Shown piece by piece: positions 47,881 through 56,473 of a stretch of 64,000 bases of DNA (position 1 is its first letter; each line of letters starts with the position of its first letter). The notes under the pieces are model-generated. The model worked only from the letters and a program-made list of their open reading frames with translations, had not been told where the DNA came from and did not search any database. The DNA is from Osedax frankpressi (taxonomy: Eukaryota; Annelida; Polychaeta; Sabellida; Siboglinidae), in the NCBI GenBank assembly GCA_964035775.1, contig OZ038312.1, forward strand, positions 46,029,786-46,093,785, in the 5' to 3' direction. Both the position numbers and the translations under genes were made by a program.

Positions 47881-50259
47881 ACAATTCTTACTTATATTAT
47901 CAATTAAGTTTACATATTTTCAGAAAGTGTAGATATATAATCATTCTCCAACAACCTGAAATATAATTAAACAATTTTTCTATAATTTGTATACAATTTT
48001 TACTTATATTATCAATTAAGATTACATATTTTCAGAAAGTGTTGATATATAATCATTCTCCAACAACCTGAAATATAATTAAACCATTTTTATATAATTA
48101 TTTTACAATTCTTACTTATATTATCAATTAAGATTACATATTTTCAGAAAGTGTAGATATATAATCATTCTCCCACAACCTGAAATATAATTAAACCATT
48201 TTTATATAATTATTTTACAATTCTTACTTATATTATCAATTAAGATTACATATTTTCAGAAAGTGTAGATATATAATCATTCTCCAACAACCTGAAATAT
48301 AATTAAACAATGTTTCTATAATTTGTATACAATTCTTAATTATATTATCAATTAAGTTTACATATTTTCAGAAAGTGTAGATATATAATCATTCTCCAGC
48401 AACCTGAAATATAATTAAACAATTTTTCTATAATTTGTATACAATTCTTACTTATATTATCAATTAATATTACATATTTTCAGAAAGTGTAGATATATAA
48501 TCATTCTCTAACAACCTGAAATATAATTAAACAATTTTTATATAATTATTTTACAATTCTTACTTATATTATCAATTAAGATTACATATTTTCAGAAAAT
48601 GTAGATATATAATCATTCTCCAACAACCTGAAATATAATTAAACAATTTTTCTATATTTTATATACAATTCTTACTTATATTATCAATTAAGATTACATA
48701 TTTTCAGAAAGTGTAGATTTATAATCATTCTCCAACAACCTGAAATATAATTAAACCATTTTTATATAATTATTTTACAATTCATACTTATATTATCAAT
48801 TAAGATTACATATTTTCAGAAAGTGTAGATATATAATCATTCTCCAACAACCTGAAATATAATTAAACAATTTTTCTATAATTTGTATACAATTTTTACT
48901 TATAGTATCAATTAAGATTACATATTTTCAGAAAGTGTAGATATATAATCATTCTCCAACAACCTGAAATATAATTAAACCATTTTTATATAATTATTTT
49001 ACAATTCTTACTTATATTATCAATTAAGATTACATATTTTCAGAAAGTGTAGATATATAATCATTCTCCAACAACCTGAAATATAATTAAACAATTTTTC
49101 TATAATTTGTATACAATTCTTACTTATATTATCAATTAAGTTTACATATTTTCAGAAAGTGTAGATATATAATCATTCTCCAACAACCTGAAATATAATT
49201 AAACAATTTTTCTATAATTTGTATACAATTTTTACTTATATTATCAATTAAGATTACATATTTTCAGAAAGTGTAGATATATAATCATTCTCCAACAACC
49301 TGAAATATAATTAAACAATTTTTTTTCTTTGAGTAAATTGTTTTACATTAAAATATCTCTATTGACTATCAGAACGCATAACATATAATTGAAACTGGAA
49401 TACCAGATATACATATTTGTATTATTTTATACATGAATTATATATTTAATATATTTAACAGAATATGAGATTACAAAGGTAATCTTTGGTAAAATAATTA
49501 AAAGGGTAACAATAATAATCTAACTTAGTACAGTATATCGTTAGTTACATAAATTAACTTACAAATTAACATATTTAATTATTACAAATTAAATAATTAA
49601 CTGATATAATTATTCATGATTTTCCATACATTTATTTGAATACAAAATATACATGAGCTGATATAAATGTAAGTTATATTATTTTCAATATTCTCATTTA
49701 GAATTTTATCGCACACAACTTTAACTCTCAGTAATTTGAAATCGCGTTACAATATTTTTGACCCCATAATTCTCATATTGTACAGTTCAAATATGTGACA
49801 CTATAAGAATTAAATTAACCCAATAAAATAATAACTAAAAGTATAAAACATTTATGCAATAAAAATAATTATTTGTTAAATTTGATCATTTATTATCATT
49901 ATTAATATAATTCGTTTATATTTATAAACTTTTATTTTCTTTTGTTTTTAATTAGATATTTAACTGAATATTCATTTATATACGTTAAAAACTATTTATA
50001 GTTTAAAATTTAAATCAGTAATCTATTAAAAAATATTATTTACCGCAAATGCTTAAATACAATCAGAATTAGGGGATATTACCATAGATTTACAATTTTC
50101 CAATTTGTAGAAATTTTAAATTTATGAATGTATTGTGGTGCGCAATTTGTACGGGGTCCAAGAAATGTTATTTATTTTGTATATAACCAGTATAATCCAA
50201 ATTTGATAACAATTATTTTTAAATTAGAAGGTATATAATTCAATACATCTAATTGCATT

Positions 50260-50278
50260 TATATATATATATATATAT
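50260..50278. repeat. (TA)n microsatellite
   Basis: An uninterrupted alternating T/A run of about 19 bases. Confidence 0.9.
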
Positions 50279-50361
50279 TTCATACATGAGAATATATTAT
50301 TATACATATGTACCATAATTTTTGCATGTTAAAATTATAGTCATCGTTGAGAAAATATATT

Positions 50362-50364
<3 letters not shown>

Positions 50365-50393
<29 letters not shown>
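50365..50393. repeat. (TA)n microsatellite
   Basis: An alternating T/A run of about 29 bases, followed by TTCATATATA and further TA-rich sequence. Confidence 0.92.
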
Positions 50394-50396
<3 letters not shown>

Positions 50397-51371
50397 TATA
50401 TATAATTATATATTCGTATAATTAAGATAGATGACCAAATTAATAATAGTAATGGTAAACATTTGTAATATATAAATTAACAACAACAACTATTTATAGT
50501 TTATTTTAAATCATAATATATAACAATTCATGATTGACGTGAAAATGTTTAACTGGCAACAAGGTATGCACAAAATAATACGAGGTATAATAAATATCTT
50601 ATCGGATAAATGTGAATTTATTTTATTGGGAATTTATAATATTTGTAATGCGTTTTATCATATAAATATCTAAAATTCTCTAAATAATTCAACTATTAGT
50701 ATTTTGTATATATAAAGTATATTTTAAAATCTTATATAAAGAGTTATATAATATATCACTAAATTTCAAATATTTTAAATTTTTATATTTTAATGAGCGC
50801 CGCCTATAGAATTTTTTTAAATATATATTATTATTTAAACATTCTTGAAAGTGTTTTTAAATGTAGTTTATTTAAATTTGTCTGTAATTAAAGGTTTTTA
50901 TAATTTAAAAATTAGATCATATCACCTATTAATTATTACTTACTGTTTCTTATATAATAATACTTGTTTATAAATTATATAATAAACAGTAATACCATTA
51001 TTATATTATCACTCATGGTATATTTTACTATAAAATCACGTGTATATTTTCATTATTAACCTTAACATCCCGAGATATTTGATTTCACATATATTTATTT
51101 ATTTTTACATTTTTTCTGCATTATAAAAATTTTTCTATTGTAAATATTCGTTTATACAAAAAAATACTTGAATGAAGGTAGCTGACAAAAAGTTAGAGTG
51201 CGTTTGTTGTAATTTGGCTGAGCTATGCTATGCACAGATTGCCTATATTCGCGAGCAGTAATAACAGTTAAATAACAAATAATATCATCCATCTGACCTT
51301 GCTAATGTAAACTTCGTCTGGATTATTCCAATAACTATTTTTCTATATATTTATTATTTATATAATACCGG

Positions 51372-51376
<5 letters not shown>

Positions 51377-51417
<41 letters not shown>
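51377..51417. repeat. (TA)n microsatellite
   Basis: An alternating T/A run of about 41 bases, the longest in the island. It can fold on itself and is a likely place for length error in sequencing. Confidence 0.94.
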
Positions 51418-51422
<5 letters not shown>

Positions 51423-51648
51423 CTGTATATAATGTTAATATGTTTAAATGTTCATATGAAGGATTAATCACATAGCTACCACTGATCAGCAATTCGTCTC
51501 TACTTATTATATTCTTTGCAGTCTTCCCAGATATTCATCAATAGCATATTGTTTTTTTTTGCATATATATTTACTTAATACATATTTTTTTAAAAATATA
51601 AGATGAAAAATATTTATAAATTACACTATAACAATCATAATAACTTAA

Positions 51649-51775
51649 AGAGTCTTTCACATAGAGATTTTAACGGCTTTTAATGCGGCGTTAAAACGAT
51701 CGTAGTTTAAAATACGATCACACATAAAAAGCTTGAAAAAGCTGTCACTTTGAAGGAAAAACGCCCATATTTAAA
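51649..51775. repeat. Palindrome-rich segment, possible Harbinger terminal region
   Basis: Two inverted repeats lie close together: TTTTAACG at 51,668-51,675 with CGTTAAAA at 51,689-51,696, then GATCGTA with TACGATC at about 51,698-51,719. The segment has several CpGs in an otherwise CpG-poor region. A further pair, ATCGTC-AGCC-GACGAT, lies near 51,890. The position, about 300 bases before a Harbinger transposase fragment, suggests the 5' terminal and subterminal region of that element, perhaps starting near AGAGTCTTTCACATAG after a TAA. This is inference; no matching 3' end was found. Confidence 0.35.
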
Positions 51776-51958
51776 TTATAAATACAATTTATAAAGAAAC
51801 AATAAAATTAAAATTTACAATATATCTAAAAAAAATATAACCTACTAAATCACGTCGTATACAAGCATTACTGTCTTTATTATATTAAAATCGTCAGCCG
51901 ACGATATAGAAGGAAAATTGTATGGTCATACCAATGGTTGGTTAAAAGACAACAACAA

Positions 51959-52185
51959 AACACGGGGAATTTTAATCTAATGGAAGAATTATAAAACGAA
52001 CAACCAGAAGAGTTCATTAATTTTGTAAAGATGAATTCCGTTCAATTTAATTATCCATCAAGATTATTAACACGCTCTATTAAAACCACAATATACAAAT
52101 TGGAGAAGTTTAATACCAATTAAAATGAAACTAGAAATAACGTTACAATTTCTAGCAACATGTCAGTATATATAAATTGTACATG
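51959..52185 (+). pseudogene. Harbinger/PIF (HARBI1-like) transposase fragment, N-terminal
   Basis: This is a relic of the N-terminal part of a HARBI1-like DDE transposase. One frame reads FNLMEEL, a stop, then NEQPEEFINFVKMNSVQFNY, which matches the family pattern of a leucine-rich start followed by an 'EEF-NF-RM--EQF-YL' helix-turn-helix lead-in. After a frame change the sequence reads IPIKMKLEITLQFLATCQY, close to the family signature 'I-P--KL-ITLRFLATGDSY'. The catalytic domain, normally C-terminal of this, is absent. The frame ends about a dozen bases before the TTAA that starts a piggyBac element, so the gene may have been cut by that insertion. At least one stop and one frameshift make it dead. 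Assignment rests on motif recognition only. Confidence 0.75.
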
Positions 52186-52197
52186 TATAAATGTAAT

Positions 52198-52260
52198 TTA
52201 ACCCTTTACTTCCCAACGGTCGATGTCGGTCGACGCTCTCATTCTCCCAACGGTTGATGT
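52198..52260 (+). repeat. piggyBac 5' TTAA target site and terminal repeat
   Basis: TTAA at 52,198 is followed by CCCTTTACTTCCCAACGG. The word CCCAACGGTYGATGT occurs twice, 34 bases apart, and GGTCGA is repeated within the first unit. Five CpGs within 30 bases stand out in this AT-rich region. No partner at the 3' side was found, which agrees with loss of that end. Confidence 0.75.
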
Positions 52261-52780
52261 TGAAATATTCATTTTAAAATGTTTATAACTCAATAAATAC
52301 TTATTCGAATATTAAATCATAATTTATTTATTATTATAATGAATAAAAACACAAATAGCTTTATTTTATTTATATAGCTATTACAAAAAACACAGGTATC
52401 AGTAAAAATATTTATTTAGATTTCGAAAATGTTCATCATGCTTATTATAATTAAATATTGTAATTAAAGTGTTTAATTTTAAAATATTTAAAAATATACT
52501 TTGAATTTTAAATTTGTTTATTTACAATTTCAATATGATAACAAGGAATTAAATAGTCAATATTTATTAATTATTAAAATTATAAGCCTTAAATTAAAAA
52601 AAATTACATAATATAAGTATGATTTTTAATATATAATAATATTATGATTTTATTTATGAATATAAATAGTCAATAATACGAATTATGATCTATTTTAAAT
52701 TTGGCGGGATTCTATGTAAATAAATAATATGTTTCAGTTTTTTAAAATGTTGAGCGTCATTTCACTTTTATATTTTCGCT

Positions 52781-52870
52781 ATGTCCGACTATTATTACGA
52801 TGATGAATTGCAGCTTATTTTAGATGTCGACGATATATTAAGTGATAGCGATATATCACTAGAAGAAGTT
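52781..52870 (+). pseudogene. piggyBac transposase exon 1 (acidic N-terminus)
   Basis: An ATG opens 30 codons rich in Asp and Glu: MSDYYYDDELQLILDVDD, then ILSDSDISLEEV. Acidic N-termini of this type are usual in piggyBac transposases. The exon would end at GTTAGT (52,871). An acceptor TTCATTACAG at 53,228-53,237 leads in frame to IESNDSFTVSDNEKK, so a 367-base GT-AG intron is likely. The fit of both sites and the continued acidic composition support the splice; there is no transcript evidence. Confidence 0.65.
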
Positions 52871-53237
52871 GTTAGTATAATAATGTATTAAATTATAATT
52901 GATTGTTATCTAATACAATATTTGTAGCAATATTATAAATTAAAAAATAATAATTTATAAACATTACATTTCTGATTAGATTTACTATAATTCTATAATA
53001 ATTATGCACATATTTAATATATATAAATTTATATATATACTTGAATATACAATAAAACTATTGTCATTAATATTAAAATTTAAAAACAGTTAATGCAATT
53101 GAAAATAGATTGAAATGTTACAAATAAGAATTGTTGATTTATTTACAAATAGTTAGGATTTGATTCCTTGCTATATTATATAAATTAGATTATTATAAAC
53201 TTTTATTTTTACAATTCAATATATATTTTCATTACAG

Positions 53238-53560
53238 ATTGAGTCGAATGATTCTTTTACAGTATCCGATAATGAAAAAAAGTGAATCTTCGCATCCTTC
53301 AAAATGTATAGAAATTTCTTCAGTACCTAAAGCGAAGAATCTTAAATTAGAAAATTAATGTCCTCCCATAGGATGGTCTGATAATTTCAACTCATACTAG
53401 AAATACACCCCTTACTGGACTAACAGATTTATTTGATGACTGCACTACTGAAGCCGATTTATTTTAAAAATTTGTTACCAAAGATATGATAAGTTACATA
53501 ATAGAATCAACAAATGAATATGTGATACTAAAAAATCTTCATTTACTACTTCTTTCTCTG
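53238..53560 (+). pseudogene. piggyBac transposase, exon 2 proximal part (decayed)
   Basis: After the acceptor the frame reads IESNDSFTVSDNEKK and stops. A frame change in a run of A restores SESSHPSKCIEISSVPKAKN. Next come a WSDNF motif (about 53,371) and, in another frame, HPLTGLTDLFDD (about 53,405), then KFVTKDMISYIIESTNEYV to about 53,523. These correspond to the family's 'F-G-PG', 'D-F--FF' and 'ETN-YA' stretches. The roughly 100 residues usually found between the TNEY motif and the first catalytic aspartate are missing, so an internal deletion lies near 53,525-53,580. Confidence 0.7.
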
Positions 53561-53566
53561 AAATAA

Positions 53567-53923
53567 TCTTTTTTTTGTATTCTTTTTAAGTTTTATGCTT
53601 TATGCGATTCTGCTACAGGATATTGTCTTAAACTTAAAATATATACTGGTAGAGATATTACTTTTGATAAAACATTACCATATAATTATTCTATTGTTAT
53701 GGATCTTATTTCTCCAAATTATTTATATAATAACCATAAATTATACACCGACAACTATTATACTTCACTTAAGCTTGCAACAGATCTTAATAAAAAGCAA
53801 ACAAATTTAATCGGAACTATAAAGAAGAATGCAATATGTGTGCCTGACATGATGAGCCAGAAGATAAATATCGGAGAAATCATTAAACTTGATGGAATTG
53901 TTGTATGCAGGTTTGAAATTTAA
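53567..53923 (+). pseudogene. piggyBac transposase catalytic core fragment (DDE_Tnp_1_7)
   Basis: An open stretch of 118 codons ends in TAA. It holds FYALCDSATGYCLKLKIYTG (from about 53,591), where Asp at 53,606-53,608 corresponds to the first catalytic Asp of piggyBac (D268 in the T. ni enzyme). The second catalytic Asp is in HKLYTDNYYTSLKLATDL, codon 53,750-53,752 (D346). It is followed by NLIGTIKKN, matching 'IVGTVRSNKREIP'. The last part, VPDMMSQKINIGEI then KLDGIVVCRFEI, approaches the family's KW-DKR motif and is then lost. The third Asp is not present. An overlapping frame starting at 53,595 is a shadow. This is the least decayed coding piece in the island, which suggests a younger insertion than the Harbinger relic. 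Confidence 0.88.
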
Positions 53924-53964
53924 TCTATATAAAATACTGTATATGTATTGAATATAAATAAGTA

Positions 53965-54378
53965 TTGTGTTTAGATATTCTATATTGATAGTCTATAAAA
54001 TATAAATTTTTATGACCAATATTCAGTTTATTTAAAAGGCATATCCTGGCCGTTACAGTGATATGAATATTGTATTGGAATCTGGAATATTGTCTACTTT
54101 TATTCCCTAAACTTCAGTAATGGCAGATAAAGAGTTAATGTAAAACTGTTACGGCCACCAAGTAAATTACTTGGCGAGATGATGAGCAATGAAAATGTAA
54201 TAGAAACAAAACGAATAGCTAATTTAAGGATACACATAAAAATATCTATTGGTAGAATAAGAAATTTTTCTATTTAAAACCACATTCAGTTATTCTTAGT
54301 TCAGCCTTTACTAATATTGATAATTTTCTAGTAATTGCTGCATCATCAAATATTCAAACTAATTTAATAAAAATATAA
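53965..54378 (+). pseudogene. ISL2EU-type DDE_Tnp_4 transposase fragment, C-terminal
   Basis: This is a relic of a DDE_Tnp_4 transposase of the kind found in ISL2EU elements. In order it reads MTNIQFI-KAYPGRYSD (54,012-54,062), MNIVLESGILSTFIP, then TSVMADK, where Asp at 54,126-54,128 matches the second catalytic Asp of 'VMADKGF'. After a frameshift come VNVKLLRPPSKLL and EMMSNENVIETKRIANLRIH. The family then has 'VERAIGRIKNF'; here it reads IKISIGRIRNF, so the catalytic Glu is Lys. After another frame change, LSSAFTNIDNFLVIAASSNI and QTNLIKI end at a TAA that fits the natural C-terminus. The N-terminal half, including the first catalytic Asp, is absent next to the piggyBac fragment. A convergent nuclease gene ends 11 bases downstream. 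Confidence 0.82.
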
Positions 54379-54389
54379 AAACATTTTGC

Positions 54390-54869
54390 TTATTTTAATT
54401 TATTATATACATATTTCTGCCAAAATATAGTACATCTTAACATTGCCATTTTGACTAACTGTTCATTATATTGAACAGTAATAAAAGTAATTTTGAAATT
54501 ATTTTCGAACTCGGGATCAGCAATGGCCAAAATTCCTTTTGATTTACCCGCAAAGTTCATTTCCAGCTGCATTTGAAATAGAATTTTCTTTGTATGCACC
54601 CATCTTTCTCATAAGTGCTTAATGTTCTTTTTATATGGTCATTTTATTTCTATTATGAAGTCACCACATATTCCATCAGGTGACGCACAATAAAGTGGAC
54701 AATCTTTCCTAAGAAAGATTCCACACATACCGTAGGTTTACATACCGAAGTGGATTCATGCATACCGTAGGTTTTTTTAAGATACTTTAAGATACAGTCT
54801 TCATAAATATTATCGTTATAAGTTTTTTACCATGCAAAACTGGGCTGGTCTTTAGATGATATTTGGCAC
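54390..54869 (-). pseudogene. SWIM-YqaJ gene, nuclease core and C-terminus
   Basis: After the intron the frame reads AKYHLKTSPVLHGK. Further on, YGMHEST and then YGMCGIFLRKDCPLYCASPDG and FIIEIK give the YqaJ catalytic signature. The Asp of SPDG is at 54,677-54,675 and the Glu and Lys of EIK at 54,650-54,642. The next codon is TGA where the family has Cys before Pro. The end, FQMQLEMNFAGKSKGILAIA and FITVQYNEQLVKMAMLRCTI, remains open for 69 codons to the stop at 54,390. It fits the 'Q-Q--M' and 'FW--Y--PKL' C-terminal part of the domain. Confidence 0.8.
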
Positions 54870-54939
54870 CTACAAATAATATTAATTATATTTGATTTAT
54901 AATAATAGTAGTAATTTCTTTATTTATTAAATAACTAAC

Positions 54940-55085
54940 CTAATATCATCTGTACCAGGCTACCATCAGTTTGACAGTTAGCTGAAGCATGACACGTTGA
55001 TCCGGTTATATGACCGTAGCGTGCCACAATGGATATTTACTTTGATTACGTGTATGTAGCTCAATATTAAAGTTCCGATTTCATT
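54940..55085 (-). pseudogene. SWIM-YqaJ gene, start of nuclease domain
   Basis: The minus strand reads IELHTRNQSKYPLW, then after a one-base frame change ARYGHITGSTCHASANCQTD and GSLVQMIL. This matches the opening of YqaJ domains in arthropod transposon nucleases ('IE--TR-QS---W---R-GRITAS'). The exon ends at ATATTAG before GTTAGT. A 70-base intron (54,870-54,939) with acceptor TTTGTAG joins in frame to GAKYHLKTSPVLHGK, a strong sign of real splicing in the ancestral gene. Confidence 0.78.
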
Positions 55086-55444
55086 TTGCCTTTATTGATT
55101 GATGAAAAACTCATCGATGATTTGTCGTCCTATTTATTGACAATATATTAACATAAATATTAATTTACATACGTTGATATATTCTGCCATTAATTTGTAT
55201 ATTTTCATATTTTGGTACTCATCTTTTTTCAAATTGCTTGCTAATGAATTTATATATTAAAAATAGTTACAAAAAAAACAATAAAGAATTTATTTAAAAG
55301 TAACAAACTTACATGACACAGTTTCTAGTTTGATATAATTGAACATTAAATCTTTTATTTTATTAATTTTTTCTAGCAGCAAATTTTCATCTCATTCAAT
55401 TTTACCATAGAGTAAATACAGCGATTACAATTTTCTTGACCTAT

Positions 55445-55690
55445 TCTTTTTAACCGCTGAACTTATTTATAATAATTTAGGAGAGAATTTGACTCGTGTA
55501 TGAATACGATTACGATAAAAAACCCAAACCTTTTTCCAGTAACATTTTAACTCCGTTACAGATTTTTCGTTATTTCGCCGGTTCTTCCAGAACAGAAATG
55601 CAATTATGTGTTTACATGTTCCTGCACTGGCGTCACAACTTATACTTCAGCCTTTTGTATTTGATTCTCCGGAGGGTTTGCAAGTACGAG
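55445..55690 (-). pseudogene. SWIM-YqaJ gene, SWIM zinc-finger exon
   Basis: One minus-strand frame reads SCDASAGTCKHIIAFLFWKN and RRNNEKSVTELKCYWKKV. The first zinc ligand Cys is at 55,637-55,635 and the CKH at 55,616-55,608. The family pattern is 'C-C-A--G-CKH-IAFL-W--RR----SPTEV-CYWKK', so the match is close along about 40 residues; the CxC ligand pair is not clear here. A stop lies four codons before the first Cys. A plus-strand frame of 66 codons across the same bases (55,496-55,696) is a shadow of this exon. Confidence 0.8.
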
Positions 55691-55869
55691 GACTAGCTAA
55701 GAGATAGATAATGTAGAACAATAAGATATATAATAAAACTAAAAAAAAACATAGTTTTAATTTTCTATGATATTTTCAATTTTATTAGATGACTATATAT
55801 TTTTACATATTTTATACTGATTATTATAACTATATTATAACTAACTTTATATAATTTATCATTGTCCCG

Positions 55870-55968
55870 GTGTTCAGTACAATAGAAGCGCGAACCGTAC
55901 ACTTATTTTGTTCAAAATGAACACAAACTTTTCTTATCGCATCTTCTCCGTATAATGCATTTGGGGAT
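55870..55968 (-). pseudogene. SWIM-YqaJ gene, exon 2
   Basis: The minus-strand frame reads SPNALYGEDAIRKVCVHFEQ followed by NKCTVRASIVLNTG. The YGEDAI motif and the following 'V-------C-V-A-I' fit the segment before the zinc finger in SWIM-YqaJ proteins. The stretch is more GC-rich than its surroundings, as expected of old coding sequence. The 3' edge is unclear; a donor such as GTTAGT lies near 55,845, and an acceptor TCTCTTAG lies near 55,700. Confidence 0.62.
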
Positions 55969-56345
55969 CTTCAAATTTCATAAAATATACAAAATGAATC
56001 ATATTTTAATTATCTAATATTTAGCGTACATAATATAATTTTACAGATATATGATAACAAGTATTAAAATCATATTATAATTTATTTATGATTTATAAAA
56101 TATAAAATTAATATTGTATTAATTATATTATTTTAGTTATGTAAGAATGCCATATGATATTATTTGCTTAATTTTGAAACAATATTTACTTATAATATAT
56201 GTTTTTATATTATTATAAACTAATATTATATAAATAATTTAGTACATTATTGTAAAATGAATATTATATTATTTAATAAAATAATAAAGATTAATTTAAA
56301 TAATTTTTTTAAATTTTATACTACTTTATTTCTATATTTAGTAAC

Positions 56346-56473
56346 CTAGCTATCTTCCAGTGCCTGATTTCCGTTTTTAATATATCTGCATTTCTAATGC
56401 CATATTCGAATATATCCTCTAGTTCTAATTTTGGTAGATTTCTACAATCTGCTTTGATGTAAAATGCCTCCAT
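56346..56473 (-). pseudogene. SWIM-YqaJ gene, exon 1
   Basis: An ATG at 56,473 opens MEAFYIKADCRNLPKL, then ELEDIFEYGIRNADILKTEI and RHWKIAR, without a stop. This resembles the start of arthropod SWIM-YqaJ proteins ('M--FY-----NLP-L'). The exon would end at GCTAG before GTTACT (intron from 56,345). Joining to an acceptor AAG at about 55,969 gives WKIARSPNALYGEDAIRK in frame, implying a 377-base intron. It is too short to appear as a long open frame and is the best preserved part of this gene. Confidence 0.72.

Larger units (their letters stand above)
1..49320 (+). repeat. 112-bp satellite array, left block
   Basis: About 440 tandem monomers lie head-to-tail in one orientation. Successive copies of the word TCTCCAAC start at 81, 193, 305, 417 and 529, exactly 112 bases apart. 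The monomer is about 19% GC by direct count of 81-192 and has no CpG in its usual form. Exceptional lengths are few: 111-base copies near 2235, 12763, 18358 and 25745, 97-base copies between 29.2 and 34.4 kb, a chimeric copy near 40.7 and 44.05 kb, and an expanded copy at 47.28 kb. All six frames are closed quickly by stops, so the array does not code for protein. The length, homogeneity and AT-richness fit centromeric or pericentromeric satellite; that role is inference. I do not recognise it as a named satellite family. Confidence 0.98.
49321..51648. other. AT-rich non-satellite flank of the island, no gene seen
   Basis: Satellite stops abruptly at ATTAAACAATTTTTT and is replaced by unrelated AT-rich sequence starting TTCTTTGAGTAAATTG. 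I find no open frame of convincing length or recognisable protein similarity on either strand, no RNA gene and no target-site duplication at the edge. It contains TA-dinucleotide runs, listed separately. A CG-containing stretch near 50,140 (GGTGCGCAATTTGTACGGGG) stands out from its surroundings but I cannot assign it. Confidence 0.7.
52198..53930 (+). mobile_element. Degraded piggyBac element, 3' end lost
   Basis: The element opens with TTAA (52,198-52,201), the target duplicated by piggyBac, directly followed by CCCTTTACTTCCCAACGG, the CCCTTT-type terminal repeat of the superfamily. A 15-base subterminal direct repeat, CCCAACGGTCGATGT and CCCAACGGTTGATGT, lies at 52,212 and 52,246. Coding pieces follow in order: an acidic N-terminal exon (52,781-52,870), a second exon from 53,238, and the DDE-like core to 53,923. 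Transposase homology stops there and ISL2EU-type sequence begins within a few tens of bases. The third catalytic aspartate, the C-terminal zinc finger and the 3' terminal repeat are therefore missing. Stops, a frameshift in an A-run near 53,280 and a central deletion make it inactive. Confidence 0.85.
54390..56473 (-). pseudogene. SWIM zinc-finger and YqaJ nuclease gene remnant of ISL2EU-type element
   Basis: This minus-strand gene reads from 56,473 to a stop at 54,390. Recognisable parts in order are an N-terminal exon (MEAFYIKADCRNLPKL), an exon with NALYGEDAIRK, a SWIM-type zinc finger (CDASAGTCKH), and a YqaJ/lambda-exonuclease-like domain with ARYGHITGS, SPDG and EIK. Proteins with this SWIM plus YqaJ layout are common in arthropods, and from memory ISL2EU elements encode a YqaJ nuclease beside their transposase. 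Here the gene faces a transposase remnant with only 11 bases between stops, so both belong to one element. YqaJ nucleases cut DNA using Asp, Glu and Lys; all three are kept. Frameshifts and in-frame stops show that the gene is dead. Two introns are well supported by in-frame joins; others are likely. Confidence 0.8.

Noticed and set aside
1-49320. CRISPR-like or other spacer array
   Set aside because: The 25-base variable segments are drawn from about six recurring classes and not unique spacers, and the 87-base conserved part is not a CRISPR repeat. It is a eukaryotic satellite.
51172-51261. 29-codon frame MKVADKKLECVCCNLAEL and on, with three cysteines
   Set aside because: It is short, has no recognisable relatives, no splice or promoter context, and could arise by chance.
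52310-52740. Possible coding sequence between the piggyBac terminal repeat and its first exon
   Set aside because: Frames are short and AT-driven. It fits an untranslated leader of the element and shows no protein motif.
53595-53810. 71-codon plus-strand frame starting MLYAILLQ
   Set aside because: It overlaps the piggyBac core in another frame, is hydrophobic by composition and matches nothing. The frame one base earlier carries the transposase motifs.
54121-54138. GGCAGATAAAGAGTTAA, which looks like a piggyBac 3' terminal repeat followed by TTAA
   Set aside because: The same bases lie inside the DDE_Tnp_4 transposase fragment and encode its VMADK motif, with family-matching residues on both sides. 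The resemblance is most likely chance.
55496-55696. 66-codon plus-strand frame starting MYEYDYDKK
   Set aside because: The opposite strand encodes the SWIM zinc finger of the YqaJ gene, which explains why the stretch is free of stops.
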